Shown here piece after piece: positions 5,537 to 11,220 of a stretch of 15,592 nt of DNA. This DNA is from Alphaproteobacteria bacterium. Lineage in GTDB: Bacteria; Pseudomonadota; Alphaproteobacteria; CAAHEQ01; UBA3637. The notes below the pieces were generated by a model. The model was not told the origin of the DNA. It searched no databases and saw only the letters and a list, made by a program, of their open reading frames with translations. Each line of letters starts with the position of its first letter. The first letter of the stretch is position 1. The DNA lies in contig CAAHEQ010000084.1 of assembly GCA_900772625.1 (NCBI GenBank), positions 1 to 15,592 of the forward strand, written 5' to 3'. The position numbers and the translations under genes are program-made.

Positions 5537-6829
5537 TTAACTGGCATTTTCTTGTTTTTCATCGGCATAAACCAACAAAGGCTGTGCCTCACCATTGACG
5601 ACTTTTTCGTTAATGACGACACCGCTTAAGTTTTTGTACGATGATAAATCATACATCAAATCCAACAGCAAGTTTTCCATAATCGAGCGCAAACCACGCG
5701 CACCCGTCTTGCGCTCCAAAGCTTTTTTAGCAATTGCTTTGCACGCGTCTTTTGTAAATGTCAGCTCGACACCTTCCATTTTAAACAAGCTTTGGTATTG
5801 CTTGACCAATGCATTTTTAGGCTCAGTTAAAATCTTAATAAGTGCTTTTTCATCCAAATCATCGAGCGTTGCAATCACTGGCAAACGTCCGACAAACTCG
5901 GGAATTAAACCGAATTTCAACAGATCTTCTGGTTCTAACTTTTCCAACAATTCGCCCGTTGTTTTTTCATCTTTGTCGTGCACAACCGCGCCAAAACCAA
6001 TGGACGATTTTTCCGTACGACGCTCGATCATTTTTTCCAGCCCCGCAAAAGCACCGCCACAAATAAATAAAATGTTTGACGTATCGACTTGAATAAACTC
6101 TTGTTGGGGGTGTTTGCGACCTCCCTGAGGCGGTACAGAGGCAATCGTGCCTTCCATCAATTTCAGCAAAGCTTGCTGCACACCTTCACCCGACACATCG
6201 CGCGTGATTGAAGGGCCGTCATTCTTGCGCGAGATTTTATCAATCTCGTCAATATACACAATGCCTTTTTGCGCTTTTTCTACGTCATAGTTTGCGTTTT
6301 GTAAAAGCTTTAAAATAATGTTTTCAACATCTTCACCGACATAGCCCGCCTCTGTCAAAGTCGTGGCATCTGCAATAGCAAACGGCACATTTAACACTTT
6401 GGCCAGCGTGCGCGCCAAATATGTTTTACCGCAACCCGTTGCGCCAACCAACAGAATGTTCGATTTGTTGATTTCCACATCATCATCGCGCTTGCTGAAT
6501 AAACGTTTGTAGTGATTATAAACCGCGACAGATAACACTTTTTTGGCTTTGTCTTGGCCGATGACATAGTTATCCAAAAAAGCTTTGATTTCGTGTGGCG
6601 AAGTCAGCTTAATTTCATCGTCTTGTTTTTCACCCTCCACGTTGCCTGCTTCATCGGCGATAATCTTGGCGCACAGTTCGACACACTCATCACAGATAAA
6701 GACAGTTTGTGCATTTTTACCCTCATCGCCGAAGCTCAAAGTCCTGCCAGCAATCAGCTTTTTGACTTCGTTTTGAGTTTTGTTGCAAAAAGAACAAACA
6801 AGGGTATTCTTATCTTTTTTCTCAGTCAT
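5537..6829 (-). CDS. clpX: ClpX, ATP-dependent unfoldase of ClpXP
   Basis: This 430-residue protein has the N-terminal zinc domain (Cys12, Cys15, Cys46, Cys49), which binds adaptors such as SspB. The AAA+ module follows with Walker A GATGCGKT (129-136), the GYVG pore loop (162-165), Walker B VYIDEID (191-197), the RKH pore loop (238-240) and the IGF loop that docks on ClpP (277-279). The hexamer unfolds tagged proteins, including tmRNA-tagged ones, and feeds them to ClpP. The second Walker A residue is Ala where Pro is common (GPTGSGKT); I do not expect this to abolish function. An AGAGGA site precedes the ATG. The gene lies 63 bp after clpP, a gap that holds a possible internal promoter, and 23 bp before lon. 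The pore loops deserve comparison, because the tag here ends in MAV rather than LAA. Confidence 0.98.
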   Translation of the reverse strand: MTEKKDKNTLVCSFCNKTQNEVKKLIAGRTLSFGDEGKNAQTVFICDECVELCAKIIADEAGNVEGEKQDDEIKLTSPHEIKAFLDNYVIGQDKAKKVLSVAVYNHYKRLFSKRDDDVEINKSNILLVGATGCGKTYLARTLAKVLNVPFAIADATTLTEAGYVGEDVENIILKLLQNANYDVEKAQKGIVYIDEIDKISRKNDGPSITRDVSGEGVQQALLKLMEGTIASVPPQGGRKHPQQEFIQVDTSNILFICGGAFAGLEKMIERRTEKSSIGFGAVVHDKDEKTTGELLEKLEPEDLLKFGLIPEFVGRLPVIATLDDLDEKALIKILTEPKNALVKQYQSLFKMEGVELTFTKDACKAIAKKALERKTGARGLRSIMENLLLDLMYDLSSYKNLSGVVINEKVVNGEAQPLLVYADEKQENAS

Positions 6830-6850
6830 TTTAAATCCTCTTATCTTTTT

Positions 6851-6879
6851 TATATAAGATGTTATTCATTCTTTCGCAA
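6851..6879 (-). promoter_or_regulatory. Possible internal promoter for clpX-lon
   Basis: TTGCGA (6879-6874), a 17-nt spacer and TATATA (6856-6851) lie on the minus strand in the 63-bp clpP-clpX gap. This would allow clpX and lon to be expressed separately from tig-clpP. The match is moderate. Confidence 0.45.
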
Positions 6880-6892
6880 GATGAATTTTCGA

Positions 6893-7501
6893 TTATTTTC
6901 GAGCAGTGATAATTTCGTCAATCAAACCAAACTTCAAAGCTTCCTCAGGCGACATAAAATTGTCACGTTCCATCGCTTTTTCGATAGCCGCCAAAGGTTG
7001 GCCTGTTTGCTTGACATAGATTTGATTCAATCTGGCACGCAAGTCCAAAATCTCTTTTGCGTGAATCTCGATATCGGCCGCCTGACCTTGGAAACCACCA
7101 GAGGGTTGGTGAATCATAATGCGCGAGTGAGGCAATGCAAAGCGGCGACCTTTTTGGCCACAGCACGCAAGCAAAGACCCCATCGAGCACGCTTGCCCCA
7201 TCACAATCGTTGAAACGGGACATTTAATGTAATTCATTGTATCCAAAATCGCCAGCCCAGATGTGACAACTCCCCCAGGGGAATTGATGTAAAAAGCAAT
7301 TTCCTTTTTGGGATCTTCGGCTTCCAAGAACAAAAGCTCGGCACAAATGACGCTTGCAACTTCGTCTTGAACCTGACCCGTCAAAAAGATAATTCGCTCT
7401 TTGAGCAAACGGGAATAAATATCATAAGCACGTTCACCACGACCAGTTTGTTCTACAACAGTCGGAACTAAATAATCCATTTGAGGGTCAAATCCAATCA
7501 T
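6893..7501 (-). CDS. clpP: ClpP protease subunit
   Basis: This 202-residue serine protease has the complete triad: Ser106 in GQACSMGSLL, His131 in MIHQPSGG and Asp180 in ERDNFMSPEEA. The substrate-binding strand FYINSPGG (70-77) is intact. ClpP forms the two-ring chamber that degrades proteins fed by ClpX. The active-site segment has Cys-Ser where most relatives have Ala-Ser, a mild variant. The short N-terminus (MIGFDPQMDYLVPTVVEQTGRGERAYDIYSRLL) matches the processed form of other ClpPs with only a few extra residues. The start at 7501 has AAAGGA 7 nt upstream. It lies 11 nt after the tig stop, so tig and clpP are one transcript. Its partner clpX follows. Confidence 0.98.
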   Translation of the reverse strand: MIGFDPQMDYLVPTVVEQTGRGERAYDIYSRLLKERIIFLTGQVQDEVASVICAELLFLEAEDPKKEIAFYINSPGGVVTSGLAILDTMNYIKCPVSTIVMGQACSMGSLLACCGQKGRRFALPHSRIMIHQPSGGFQGQAADIEIHAKEILDLRARLNQIYVKQTGQPLAAIEKAMERDNFMSPEEALKFGLIDEIITARK

Positions 7502-7512
7502 TTTTTTATCCT

Positions 7513-8841
7513 TTATTTTTTATCTGGATCAAAAGCATACAATTCTTCTGGCGTCATTTTCTTTTCTTCTTGTTTGACTTTGCCAGCAATGAATTCGATG
7601 ACTTTTTCTTCGAACAAAGGCGCACGCAAAGCTTCTACGGCGCGCGGGTTCTTTTGATAGAAATCAAAGACTTGCTTTTCTTGACCTGGGTAGCGAGCAG
7701 CTTCGCGAGCAATCGCTTCTTGCAGATCTTGAGCAGAAACTGTGATGTTGTTGCGGTTAGCAACGTCAGCTAACAGCAAGCCGAGTTTAACACGGCGCTG
7801 AGCAATTTGAGTATACTCTTTTTTCAAATCTTCTTCTTTTGCATTCTTCTCATCGTCATCGAGTTGGCCTTTTGCCTTTGCATTTTCGAATTGCTTCCAA
7901 ATCGCATCGAATTCCATGTCGACCATCGATTGAGGCACTTCAAACTTGCAGATAGGTGCCAAAGCGTCCAAAATCGCGCGCTTCAAATGAACTTTAGAAA
8001 CGTTTGCATATTCTTTGGACAACTCTTCTTTGATCAACGCCTTTAAAGCGTCCAAAGTTTCTTGACCGAAAGTTTTTGCAAAATCATCATTCAAGACCGC
8101 TTCTTTGTATTGGCGCAATTCTTTTAATGTTGTTTTGAACACCGCGTCTTTACCAGCCAATTCTTTGACATGGTATTCAGCAGGGAATGTCACGTTGACA
8201 TCGACTGTATCGCCAATGTTTTTGCCAACCAATTGAGCCTCGAAACCTGGGATAAACGTGTTCGAGCCCAAGCCCAAATAAAAGTCTTTGCCTGAACCAC
8301 CGCGAAATTCTTGACCATCGATTGTGCCGACAAAGTCAATCACGACAACATCGCCGTCTTTTGTTGGGCGTGTTGCTTCAACGACTTCTGTTTCACGGCG
8401 CGCATCGGCCAAACGCTTCAACGCTTTTTGGACTTCGTCGTCTGTCGCTTCGGCTGTCAATTTTTCAACCGCGATTTTGGAAAAGTCAACTTCTGGAACT
8501 TCTGGCAAAACTTCAACTTCTACCATAAACTCAAAGTCCTTACCATCTTCGAAAGTACCAACATCAATTTTTGGTGCAGCAGCGGCTTTTAACTTGTTTT
8601 CTACCATCGCTTGGCGAGAACCTTCTTGGATCAAGCTTTCTGCTGTTTCGCCTTTGATTGCTTGGCCATATTTTTGCTCAACAATGTTGAGTGGCGTATT
8701 ACCTGGGCGGAAGCCTGGCAACTTAATTTTTGTGGCTGTTTCAGCCAATTTTTTATCGTAAGCAGCTTTGAATTCATCAACAGGCACAACAACCTTAAAA
8801 GAACGATTCAAGCCTTCATTTTTAGTTTGTGTAATTTTCAT
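7513..8841 (-). CDS. tig: Trigger factor, ribosome-bound chaperone and prolyl isomerase
   Basis: This 442-residue protein has all three trigger factor domains. The N-terminal ribosome-binding domain carries the loop GFRPGNTPLNIVEQKYG (43-59). The FKBP-type isomerase domain (about 155-240) includes GDVVVIDFVGTIDG and FIPGFEAQL. The C-terminal helical chaperone arms fill the rest. It docks at the ribosome exit tunnel and shields nascent chains. In the ribosome-docking loop the usual G-K is G-N (Asn48), an uncommon change at the contact site. The start is ATG 8841 (MKITQTKNEG), with AAGGA 8 nt upstream. A longer reading of the same frame back to 9009 would run through the tRNA-Leu gene and is rejected. 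It begins 41 nt after the tRNA with no promoter between, so it is probably transcribed together with it. Confidence 0.97.
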   Translation of the reverse strand: MKITQTKNEGLNRSFKVVVPVDEFKAAYDKKLAETATKIKLPGFRPGNTPLNIVEQKYGQAIKGETAESLIQEGSRQAMVENKLKAAAAPKIDVGTFEDGKDFEFMVEVEVLPEVPEVDFSKIAVEKLTAEATDDEVQKALKRLADARRETEVVEATRPTKDGDVVVIDFVGTIDGQEFRGGSGKDFYLGLGSNTFIPGFEAQLVGKNIGDTVDVNVTFPAEYHVKELAGKDAVFKTTLKELRQYKEAVLNDDFAKTFGQETLDALKALIKEELSKEYANVSKVHLKRAILDALAPICKFEVPQSMVDMEFDAIWKQFENAKAKGQLDDDEKNAKEEDLKKEYTQIAQRRVKLGLLLADVANRNNITVSAQDLQEAIAREAARYPGQEKQVFDFYQKNPRAVEALRAPLFEEKVIEFIAGKVKQEEKKMTPEELYAFDPDKK

Positions 8842-8882
8842 TTTTAATTCCTTGTTATAAAACAGCCTTTTTTCAAAGTGTT

Positions 8883-8966
8883 TGGTGCGAGCGAAGGGAC
8901 TTGAACCCCCACGAGTTTCCTCATCGGAACCTAAATCCGACGCGTCTGCCATTTCGCCACGCTCGC
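8883..8966 (-). tRNA. tRNA-Leu (UAG)
   Basis: The 84-nt minus-strand class II tRNA has acceptor arms GCGAGCG and CGCTCGC, discriminator A and encoded CCA. The anticodon stem TCGGA/TCCGA holds the loop TTTAGGT, giving anticodon TAG. The variable arm is TGAGGAAACTCG and the T-loop is TTCAAGT. It precedes tig by 41 nt and shares its transcript in all likelihood, so tRNA processing would create the 5' end of the tig mRNA. Confidence 0.97.
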
Positions 8967-9005
8967 TAAAATCCTTGCACAAAGGCAAAATCCTAAACAT
9001 TTGGC

Positions 9006-9034
9006 ACAATAGCGCAAATTTTTCAAATTGGCAA
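9006..9034 (-). promoter_or_regulatory. tRNA-Leu / tig operon promoter
   Basis: TTGCCA (9034-9029), a 17-nt spacer and TATTGT (9011-9006) lie on the minus strand. The predicted start near 8999 is about 33 nt before the tRNA 5' end. No other good promoter lies between here and tig. Confidence 0.65.
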
Positions 9035-9062
9035 GCTTTTTTTATTGAAAAGTTATGTATTG

Positions 9063-9389
9063 CTAGATTTTCGAACGCTCGGCAAGCAGCTGGCGCGCAA
9101 CTTGCTTATCGCACGAGCCTTTTGTTTGAGTATAGCTGGAAATGCCCTCTTGATTAAAAAAGACAAATAAAGCACAGTCTGGCGCTTTAAAAACCCACGA
9201 TTGATTAGGCTCTTCCTTTCGAACGAAAGTCGGTTCGCCCATCATTTCACGCACTTGTTCGGTCGTTTTGCCTTGCAAGCCGATAATCGAAGTCGGACGC
9301 GCCATCGACAAAATCGCATTAACTTGCTTGTCTGGGGTTGCGCTACACGCCGTTAAACAAAGTAAAAAGAATAAACCAAGCTTTTTCAT
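9063..9389 (-). CDS. Small outer-membrane-type lipoprotein, BamE/SmpA-like fold
   Basis: This 108-residue protein starts MKKLGLFFLLCLTAC, a lipoprotein signal peptide with lipobox LTAC and lipidated Cys15. Serine at +2 predicts the outer membrane. The mature part has the pattern GLQGKTTEQVREMMGEPTF...SWVFKAPDCALFVFF, resembling the short alpha-alpha-beta repeat of BamE/SmpA-type lipoproteins (a helix that starts at a G.t..qv....G.P motif, then strands). I do not call it BamE, since many unrelated alphaproteobacterial lipoproteins share this pattern. The ATG at 9389 is preferred over an upstream TTG at 9410, because the TTG lies upstream of the -10 box. The promoter places transcription start only about 4 nt before the ATG, so the mRNA is probably leaderless. 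It is followed by the tRNA-Leu promoter; no hairpin terminator was seen. Confidence 0.8.
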   Translation of the reverse strand: MKKLGLFFLLCLTACSATPDKQVNAILSMARPTSIIGLQGKTTEQVREMMGEPTFVRKEEPNQSWVFKAPDCALFVFFNQEGISSYTQTKGSCDKQVARQLLAERSKI

Positions 9390-9399
9390 AATAAGCGTT

Positions 9400-9427
9400 A
9401 TTATAAGCAAACTGATTCGTTTGTCAA
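9400..9427 (-). promoter_or_regulatory. Lipoprotein gene promoter, close to the start codon
   Basis: A perfect TTGACA (9427-9422), a 16-nt spacer and a perfect TATAAT (9405-9400) lie on the minus strand. The expected start (about 9393) is about 4 nt from the ATG at 9389, leaving no room for a ribosome-binding site. Confidence 0.85.
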
Positions 9428-9563
9428 CACAAATTTAGTGTAAAAAAATATTTTTTCCGCTATATATATGGGTGCATAGCCACGCAAGGCACGCTTATAA
9501 CACATTGAAAAATAAGATAAAATAAAGAATATAAAAATATTTAAAAAAATTTGTAAAAAATAC

Positions 9564-9592
9564 TTGACAAAACATTTTTCTTTTGTTATTAT
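9564..9592 (+). promoter_or_regulatory. Promoter of the candidate small RNA
   Basis: A perfect TTGACA (9564-9569), a 17-nt spacer and TATTAT (9587-9592) lie on the plus strand, with A/T-rich sequence upstream that could act as an UP element. No coding frame follows. The predicted start is near 9599. Confidence 0.88.
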
Positions 9593-9598
9593 GAGCTC

Positions 9599-9686
9599 AT
9601 CAAAAAAGGAACTCCCCCTTTATTTCATATATCTCCTTTTTTGATTAGTTGTTCAGGAAAATCCCTCTTCACCGAGGGATTTTTAC
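9599..9686 (+). ncRNA. Candidate small RNA with a C-rich loop
   Basis: A strong promoter and a terminator 85 nt apart frame a short transcript with no credible coding frame. Its 5' half is a perfect 12-bp stem, ATCAAAAAAGGA (9599-9610) with TCCTTTTTTGAT (9634-9645). The stem presents a 23-nt loop containing ACTCCCCCTTTAT (9611-9623), which is complementary to Shine-Dalgarno sequence. The 3' half is the terminator hairpin. This stem, C-rich loop and terminator design is known among regulatory RNAs that block ribosome-binding sites. I do not recognise it as 6S, SRP RNA or RNase P RNA. One visible match is the UAAAGGGG of the left-edge gene. The first stem could also act as an early terminator. 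Confidence 0.65.
9658..9684 (+). terminator. Terminator of the candidate small RNA
   Basis: AAAATCCCTC (9658-9667) and GAGGGATTTT (9674-9683) form a 10-bp stem around TTCACC and end in T residues on the plus strand. Confidence 0.85.
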
Positions 9687-9715
9687 TTTGAAAACTCCTT
9701 TTATTTTTGTTATAG

Positions 9716-9744
9716 GTGAGAATGTTTTGCATTCTCACTTTTTT
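9716..9744 (+). terminator. Second, tandem terminator
   Basis: GTGAGAATG (9716-9724) and CATTCTCAC (9730-9738) form a perfect 9-bp stem around TTTTG, followed by six T residues. It lies 32 nt after the first terminator with no gene between, so it either backs up the first or ends a longer form of the small RNA. Confidence 0.85.
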
Positions 9745-9834
9745 ATTTATGTGTACTGACTAGCGCGCCTTATCGCACAAAAAAGTTCAAAAATTAGTGT
9801 AGTCTTTTGAAATTAGAACGCTACATCTTTTCCC

Positions 9835-9863
9835 AAAAGCGCTGGCGTCCACCCACGCGTTTT
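9835..9863. repeat. Possible decayed nested palindrome
   Basis: AAAAGCGCTG, then GCGT, CCACCC, ACGC and GTTTT give the same order of parts as the other elements (outer arm, segment, segment copy, loop, complement, outer arm), but only 4 bp are intact in the inner stem. Confidence 0.35.
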
Positions 9864-9921
9864 GAATGAATTTTTAGCATCATCTAATTTCGTTTTGAAA
9901 AGATCAAATCAGTCAATAATG

Positions 9922-9964
9922 AAGGGCTGGCGCGGCGGCGCGGGGGAAATCCGCGCCAGTCCTT
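9922..9964. repeat. GC-rich nested palindrome, element H5
   Basis: Outer arms AAGGGCTGGCGCGG and CCGCGCCAGTCCTT give 14 bp with one G-T. A second copy of GGCGCGG (9937-9943) can take the same partner, CCGCGCC (9951-9957), around the loop GGGAAAT. It aligns with the reverse complements of the elements at 2202-2244 and 10401-10442. Confidence 0.88.
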
Positions 9965-9997
9965 ATTTTTTGCAGATAACAGTTGCTTTTTTACATC

Positions 9998-10045
9998 CAA
10001 AAGAGCTAGCGCGAGCGCGCGAAGATTTTCGCGCTGGCTCTTTTG
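9998..10045. repeat. GC-rich nested palindrome, element H6
   Basis: Outer arms CAAAAGAGCTAGCGCGA (9998-10014) and TCGCGCTGGCTCTTTTG (10029-10045) give 17 pairs with one T-G. The alternative inner pair is GCGCGAA (10017-10023) with TTCGCGC (10028-10034). The loop region resembles that of element H3. Confidence 0.88.
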
Positions 10046-10203
10046 TGGGGAATACAATGTCTGAATACAGAAAACGAAACGTGCTATTCCAAACATCTGA
10101 AACTTCATTCATTTTCAAAAAAATCATTTTTTTAAAGCGGACAATTTAAATAACAACACGAAAGGAATGAAGCGATTTTATAAAAAAACAACCTAGCGCC
10201 TTA

Positions 10204-10247
10204 TAAAGCGCGGGGCGCTCATTTTCGCGCCCTCGCCCCGCGCTTTA
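10204..10247. repeat. GC-rich nested palindrome, element H7
   Basis: Outer arms TAAAGCGCGGGGCG and CGCCCCGCGCTTTA pair perfectly over 14 bp. The alternative inner pair is GGGGCGC (10212-10218) with GCGCCCT (10227-10233) around TCATTTTC. Against element H1 (1928-1966), the closing inner pair changes from C-G to T-A with both sides altered. Confidence 0.88.
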
Positions 10248-10327
10248 AGAGAGGAAGGTGTCTTTTCGATAATTTAAAGAATCCAAATACTGAGTTTTCA
10301 TTAGTAATCTTGTTTTGCGCCATTTTA

Positions 10328-10369
10328 ATTTTGCAGGCGCGGCGCGCGAATTTTTCGCACCTGCAAAAT
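10328..10369. repeat. GC-rich nested palindrome, element H3' (module copy 2)
   Basis: Arms ATTTTGCAGGCGCG and CGCACCTGCAAAAT pair over 14 positions with one C-A mismatch. It is the second copy of the element at 2129-2170 and is followed 31 nt later by element H4'. Confidence 0.88.
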
Positions 10370-10400
10370 GAAACCGATGGATAAGGAATAGTAAATTCAT

Positions 10401-10442
10401 AAGGGCTGGCGCGGTTTCCTCCGCGCCGACGCGCCAGCCCGT
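10401..10442. repeat. GC-rich nested palindrome, element H4' (module copy 2)
   Basis: GGGCTGGCGCG (10403-10413) pairs with CGCGCCAGCCC (10430-10440). The alternative GGCGCGG (10408-10414) with CCGCGCC (10421-10427) is a perfect 7 bp around TTTCCT. It is the partner of the element at 10328-10369, in the same order and spacing as 2129-2244. Confidence 0.88.
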
Positions 10443-10508
10443 ATATGGTTATTTCAAAGTTATCTCACTTCCTCCATAAGAAAGCCTCAAAATACCATTT
10501 TGTTTGCC

Positions 10509-10544
10509 CCAGAGCAGCCACGGATATGTCGCGCGTTGTGGCGG
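10509..10544 (+). repeat. Short repeat R2 (inverted relative to R1)
   Basis: CCAGAG, then CAGCCA, CGGATATGTCG, CGCG, TT and GTGGCGG match the minus strand at 2282-2313 apart from a 5-nt insertion and a few substitutions. AGC.CAC and GTGG..GCT within it can form a small stem. Confidence 0.5.
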
Positions 10545-10649
10545 CTTAAAAAAACAAGGGTTGGCACGATGCAGCGTCAAATCCAAATGGGGCAACTCAG
10601 TTTGTCCGACTTAAAGCCAGCTTGCAATAAAAAAGAATCAAAAAAGTGT

Positions 10650-10677
10650 TTGACTTTTGGGTAAAATATGCTATACT
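10650..10677 (+). promoter_or_regulatory. str operon promoter
   Basis: TTGACT (10650-10655), a 16-nt spacer and TATACT (10672-10677) lie on the plus strand. The predicted start near 10684 gives a leader of about 150 nt before rpsL. Confidence 0.8.
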
Positions 10678-10683
10678 GGCCTC

Positions 10684-10836
10684 AGCTTTCCGAAGTTGGG
10701 GCGATAATGAAAATCGCGCTTACGGCTTTGATAGAAAGTGTTTCTGGCTTCTTTTGGAGTCGGAAAAAGGTTCTTCTAGTTGCTCGAAATGGGTCGCTGG
10801 AAGGTTTTTTTAATATATAGGATATAGGAAAATATA
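10684..10836 (+). promoter_or_regulatory. Long leader of the str operon mRNA
   Basis: About 150 nt separate the predicted start from rpsL. It contains small stems: GCGAT/ATCGC (about 10701-10717), and TTTC.GGCT with AGTC.GAAA downstream near 10740-10767. A 37-codon frame also fills most of it. A leader this long in a ribosomal protein operon suggests feedback or translation-linked control, but I recognise no known regulatory motif. The rpsL ribosome-binding site is a weak TAGGA, 8 nt before the ATG. Confidence 0.5.
10707..10820 (+). CDS. Possible 37-residue leader peptide
   Basis: An ATG at 10707 preceded by GGGG (5 nt spacing) opens a frame MKIALTALIESVSGFFWSRK..., ending at TAG 10820, 16 nt before rpsL. 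It covers nearly the whole str leader, and the stop lies just upstream of the rpsL ribosome-binding site, so its translation could affect rpsL. A 38-codon frame can arise by chance, and I recognise no homolog. It is reported as a candidate only. Confidence 0.28.
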   Translation: MKIALTALIESVSGFFWSRKKVLLVARNGSLEGFFNI

Positions 10837-11208
10837 ATGCCTACAATTAACCAGTTAATCAGAAAGCCAAGAAAGGCTCAAGAAAAAAGAAAGAAAGTGC
10901 CTGCGTTGCAGGAATGTCCACAAAAGCGTGGTGTATGTACTCGTGTTTATACAACAACTCCGAAAAAGCCAAACTCCGCTTTGCGTAAAGTTGCGCGTGT
11001 TCGCTTGACGAACGGTTTCGAAGTGACTTGCTATATTCCAGGTGAAGGTCATAACTTGCAAGAGCACAGCGTTGTGATGATCCGCGGCGGTCGTGTAAAG
11101 GACTTGCCTGGTGTTCGTTATCATATTATTCGTGGTACGCTTGATACTCAAGGCGTGGCCAATCGTAAACAAGCGCGTTCTTTATACGGCGCGAAACGTC
11201 CAAAATAA
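10837..11208 (+). CDS. rpsL: 30S ribosomal protein S12
   Basis: This 123-residue protein is a full-length S12, identified by TTTPKKPNSALRKVARVRL and GHNLQEHSVVMIRGGRVKDLPGVRYH. S12 sits at the decoding centre of the 30S subunit and contributes to accuracy. Lys43 (in TPKKPNS) and Lys88 (in GGRVKDLPG) are the wild-type residues at the classical streptomycin-resistance positions, so this copy looks streptomycin-sensitive at S12. It is the first gene of the str operon, behind a 150-nt leader and 12 nt before rpsG. Confidence 0.98.
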   Translation: MPTINQLIRKPRKAQEKRKKVPALQECPQKRGVCTRVYTTTPKKPNSALRKVARVRLTNGFEVTCYIPGEGHNLQEHSVVMIRGGRVKDLPGVRYHIIRGTLDTQGVANRKQARSLYGAKRPK

Positions 11209-11220
11209 GGAGATTAGAAT

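Larger units (their letters stand above)
9745..10649. other. Long non-coding region with palindromic elements
   Basis: There is no credible gene over about 900 bp. The frames present (for example 9862-10149 plus and 9884-10108 minus) run straight through palindromes and lack ribosome-binding sites. The stretch holds five clear palindromes (9922-9964, 9998-10045, 10204-10247, 10328-10369, 10401-10442), a decayed one (9835-9863) and a short repeat (10509-10544). The piece 10117-10133 (seven A, TCA, seven T) resembles one arm of the AT-rich inverted repeats at 2.0 and 15.3 kb. Confidence 0.75.

Noticed and set aside
8842..9009. N-terminal extension of trigger factor (56 extra residues)
   Set aside because: The extension is encoded by the tRNA-Leu gene and its flank. 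The internal ATG at 8841 has a ribosome-binding site and begins the true family sequence.
9410..9410. TTG start for the lipoprotein, 7 codons upstream
   Set aside because: It lies upstream of the -10 box of the gene's own promoter and so outside the predicted mRNA. The ATG at 9389 begins a textbook lipoprotein signal.
9599..9686. 6S RNA or SRP RNA at the small RNA locus
   Set aside because: The transcript is too short for 6S. It also lacks the conserved SRP loop motifs (GGAAG and AGCA type).
9862..10149. Frames of 95 and 74 codons in the central gap
   Set aside because: They cross two palindromes, have no ribosome-binding site and show no protein-like composition.
1928..10442. CRISPR array or integron attC array
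   Set aside because: The elements are palindromes of varied sequence without regular direct repeats or spacers, with no cas or integrase gene. attC core motifs (GTTRRRY, RYYYAAC) were not seen.
9922..10442. GC-rich palindromes as ordinary transcription terminators
   Set aside because: Most are far from any gene end and lack adjacent T runs. Some carry T-then-A outer arms (ATTTTGCA...TGCAAAAT), the reverse of a terminator. The element at 15442 remains a possible exception.
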